DNA of 64,000 bases from Leptospira sp. 96542 (GTDB lineage: Bacteria; Spirochaetota; Leptospiria; Leptospirales; Leptospiraceae): positions 62,001-126,000 of the forward strand of contig JARJFC010000005.1 in assembly GCA_029310945.1 (NCBI GenBank), given 5' to 3'. Shown one piece after another: positions 62,931-64,000 of the stretch; the first letter of the stretch is position 1, and every line of letters begins with the position of its first letter. Under the pieces are notes generated by a model that ran no database searches, had not been told where the DNA came from, and was given only the letters and a program-made list of their open reading frames with translations. Position numbers and translations under genes: made by a program.

Positions 62931-62972
62931 ATGTTCTTGGTTTGATAAATCCTGCAAACAACTAAAAAACAA

Positions 62973-64000
62973 TTACAAACTGGTTCGAATTTTATCTTCA
63001 AATAATGTCAATGCAGCATCGATTGTTTCGTGCATATCAAAATACCTGTAATCACCTAACCTTCCACTGATAAATACATTTTTTAGATTTTCAGTCTCTT
63101 TTCGATATACTTTTACAAGTTCTGAATTTTTCTCATCGTTGATTGGGTAATAAGGATTAGATCCATCATCTAGCGAAGAAAACTCTTTGATGATAAGAGA
63201 ATTTTTGCCATACTCTCTTTCTGGATGAAGGTGCCTCGGTTCGTGGATGCGTGTAAAAGGAACATCTTCTTCAGCAAAGTTCATAACCGAATTGCCCTGA
63301 TAGTCTTCAAAAGGAACTTTTTCAGATTCAAAACGAAGTGTCCGATATTCGAGTTTCCCAAATTTGTAATCGAAATATTGATCAATAGGTCCGCTGTAAA
63401 CAAGCAATTTATCTTTCGGAATTTGATCTCTGATATCAAAAAAATTCGTATTCAATAATATTTTAATACGAGGATTATCCAACATTCTTTCAAAGATTTT
63501 TCCATAACCATCCTTTGGAATACCCTGCCAGCGACTAAAATAATAACTTTCATTATAATTTTTTCTAATGGGCAGTCGATTCAAAATAAACTCAGGTAAA
63601 TCCTTTGGATCTTTATTCCACTGTTTTTTAGTATAACCCTTAATGAATGCTTCATACAAAGGACGCCCTATGAGTGAAATTGCCTTTTCTTCGAAGTTTT
63701 TTGGAGGAAGGCCTGTCGCATCTTTTGCTTTTTCTTTTTCCAAAAAGGAATCAACTTCATATGGTTTTAAATTTGTACCATAGAATTGGTTGATAGTTTC
63801 CAAATTGATTGGCATTTGGTACACTTTGTCCTTAAAGGTGGTCAAAACTTGATGGTAATAATTATTGAATTCAGTAAACTTTTGAATGTAATCCCAAACT
63901 TTTTGGTTGGATGTATGGAAAATATGGGTTCCATAAGTATGGAATTCAATGCCAGTTGATGGGTCGACCTCAGAATAACAATTTCCACCAATATGATTTC
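62973..64000 (-). CDS. glf: UDP-galactopyranose mutase, 5' end cut by window edge
   Basis: Glf converts UDP-galactopyranose to UDP-galactofuranose with reduced FAD. The frame is open to the right edge, so about 342 of the usual ~370-390 residues are present and the FAD-binding N-terminus is missing. Visible motifs are HIGGNCY, then FHTYGTHIFHTSN near the cut end, GYTKKQWNKDP, and the C-terminal block FISGRLGDYRYFDMHETI with its conserved Arg and Asp. The TTG at 63845 is internal, not the start. Galactofuranose is a likely O-antigen component here. Confidence 0.95.
   Translation of the reverse strand, partial: NHIGGNCYSEVDPSTGIEFHTYGTHIFHTSNQKVWDYIQKFTEFNNYYHQVLTTFKDKVYQMPINLETINQFYGTNLKPYEVDSFLEKEKAKDATGLPPKNFEEKAISLIGRPLYEAFIKGYTKKQWNKDPKDLPEFILNRLPIRKNYNESYYFSRWQGIPKDGYGKIFERMLDNPRIKILLNTNFFDIRDQIPKDKLLVYSGPIDQYFDYKFGKLEYRTLRFESEKVPFEDYQGNSVMNFAEEDVPFTRIHEPRHLHPEREYGKNSLIIKEFSSLDDGSNPYYPINDEKNSELVKVYRKETENLKNVFISGRLGDYRYFDMHETIDAALTLFEDKIRTSL

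Noticed and set aside
63843..63845. TTG as the glf start
   Set aside because: The reading frame continues to the right edge with conserved Glf motifs (HIGGNCY, FHTYGTHIF), so the gene is cut by the window, not started here.

Overview
The window is a spirochaete chromosome segment, most likely Leptospira. The saprophyte (L. biflexa-like) clade is my best guess. The evidence is an Asn at the rifampicin-pocket position of RpoB, a one-direction ribosomal super-cluster, a dTDP-rhamnose/O-antigen locus next to it, and overall protein character. The genus is inferred from the proteins; no search was run.

Region 1 (1-30.7 kb, minus strand). The left edge cuts a PAS-PAS sensor gene. Upstream of it lies one nearly unbroken transcription-translation cluster, read right to left: tRNA-Thr, tRNA-Trp, secE, nusG, rplK, rplA, rplJ, rplL, rpoB, rpoC, rpsL, rpsG, a divergent EF-G-like GTPase at the fusA position, tuf, rpsJ, rplC, rplD, rplW, rplB, rpsS, rplV, rpsC, rplP, rpmC, rpsQ, rplN, rplX, rplE, rpsN, rpsH, rplF, rplR, rpsE, rpmD, rplO, secY, adk, infA, rpmJ, rpsM, rpsK, rpsD, rpoA, rplQ. 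The cluster ends at a strong hairpin terminator. So the secE/rpo, str, S10, spc and alpha operons of other bacteria lie end to end here, without map. Internal hairpins sit at rplL/rpoB, rpoC/rpsL and rpsG/EF-G-like.

Region 2 (30.7-32.9 kb, plus strand). Three short regulatory or metabolic genes: a GHKL ATPase-domain protein with a structured leader, an SDR oxidoreductase whose ribosome-binding site can be masked, and an ArsR-type repressor.

Region 3 (32.9-44.4 kb, minus strand). A tightly packed operon: ubiD-family decarboxylase, cheR, a double-CheW gene, an MCP without HAMP, a CheA with a fused receiver and no evident P2, cheB, a receiver-adenylate cyclase, hldD. It reads as a chemosensory pathway whose output is probably cAMP rather than flagellar switching. 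A divergent App1/DUF2183 phosphatase-like gene follows.

Region 4 (46-64 kb). An AT-rich surface-polysaccharide locus: an OafA-type acyltransferase, three polytopic GT-C-like membrane proteins, several GT2 glycosyltransferases, an O-antigen polymerase/ligase-like protein, rfbC-rfbB-rfbA-rfbD for dTDP-L-rhamnose, a divergent GT2, and UDP-galactopyranose mutase cut by the right edge. Together these suggest an O-antigen containing rhamnose and galactofuranose, with acyl and lipid-linked sugar decoration.
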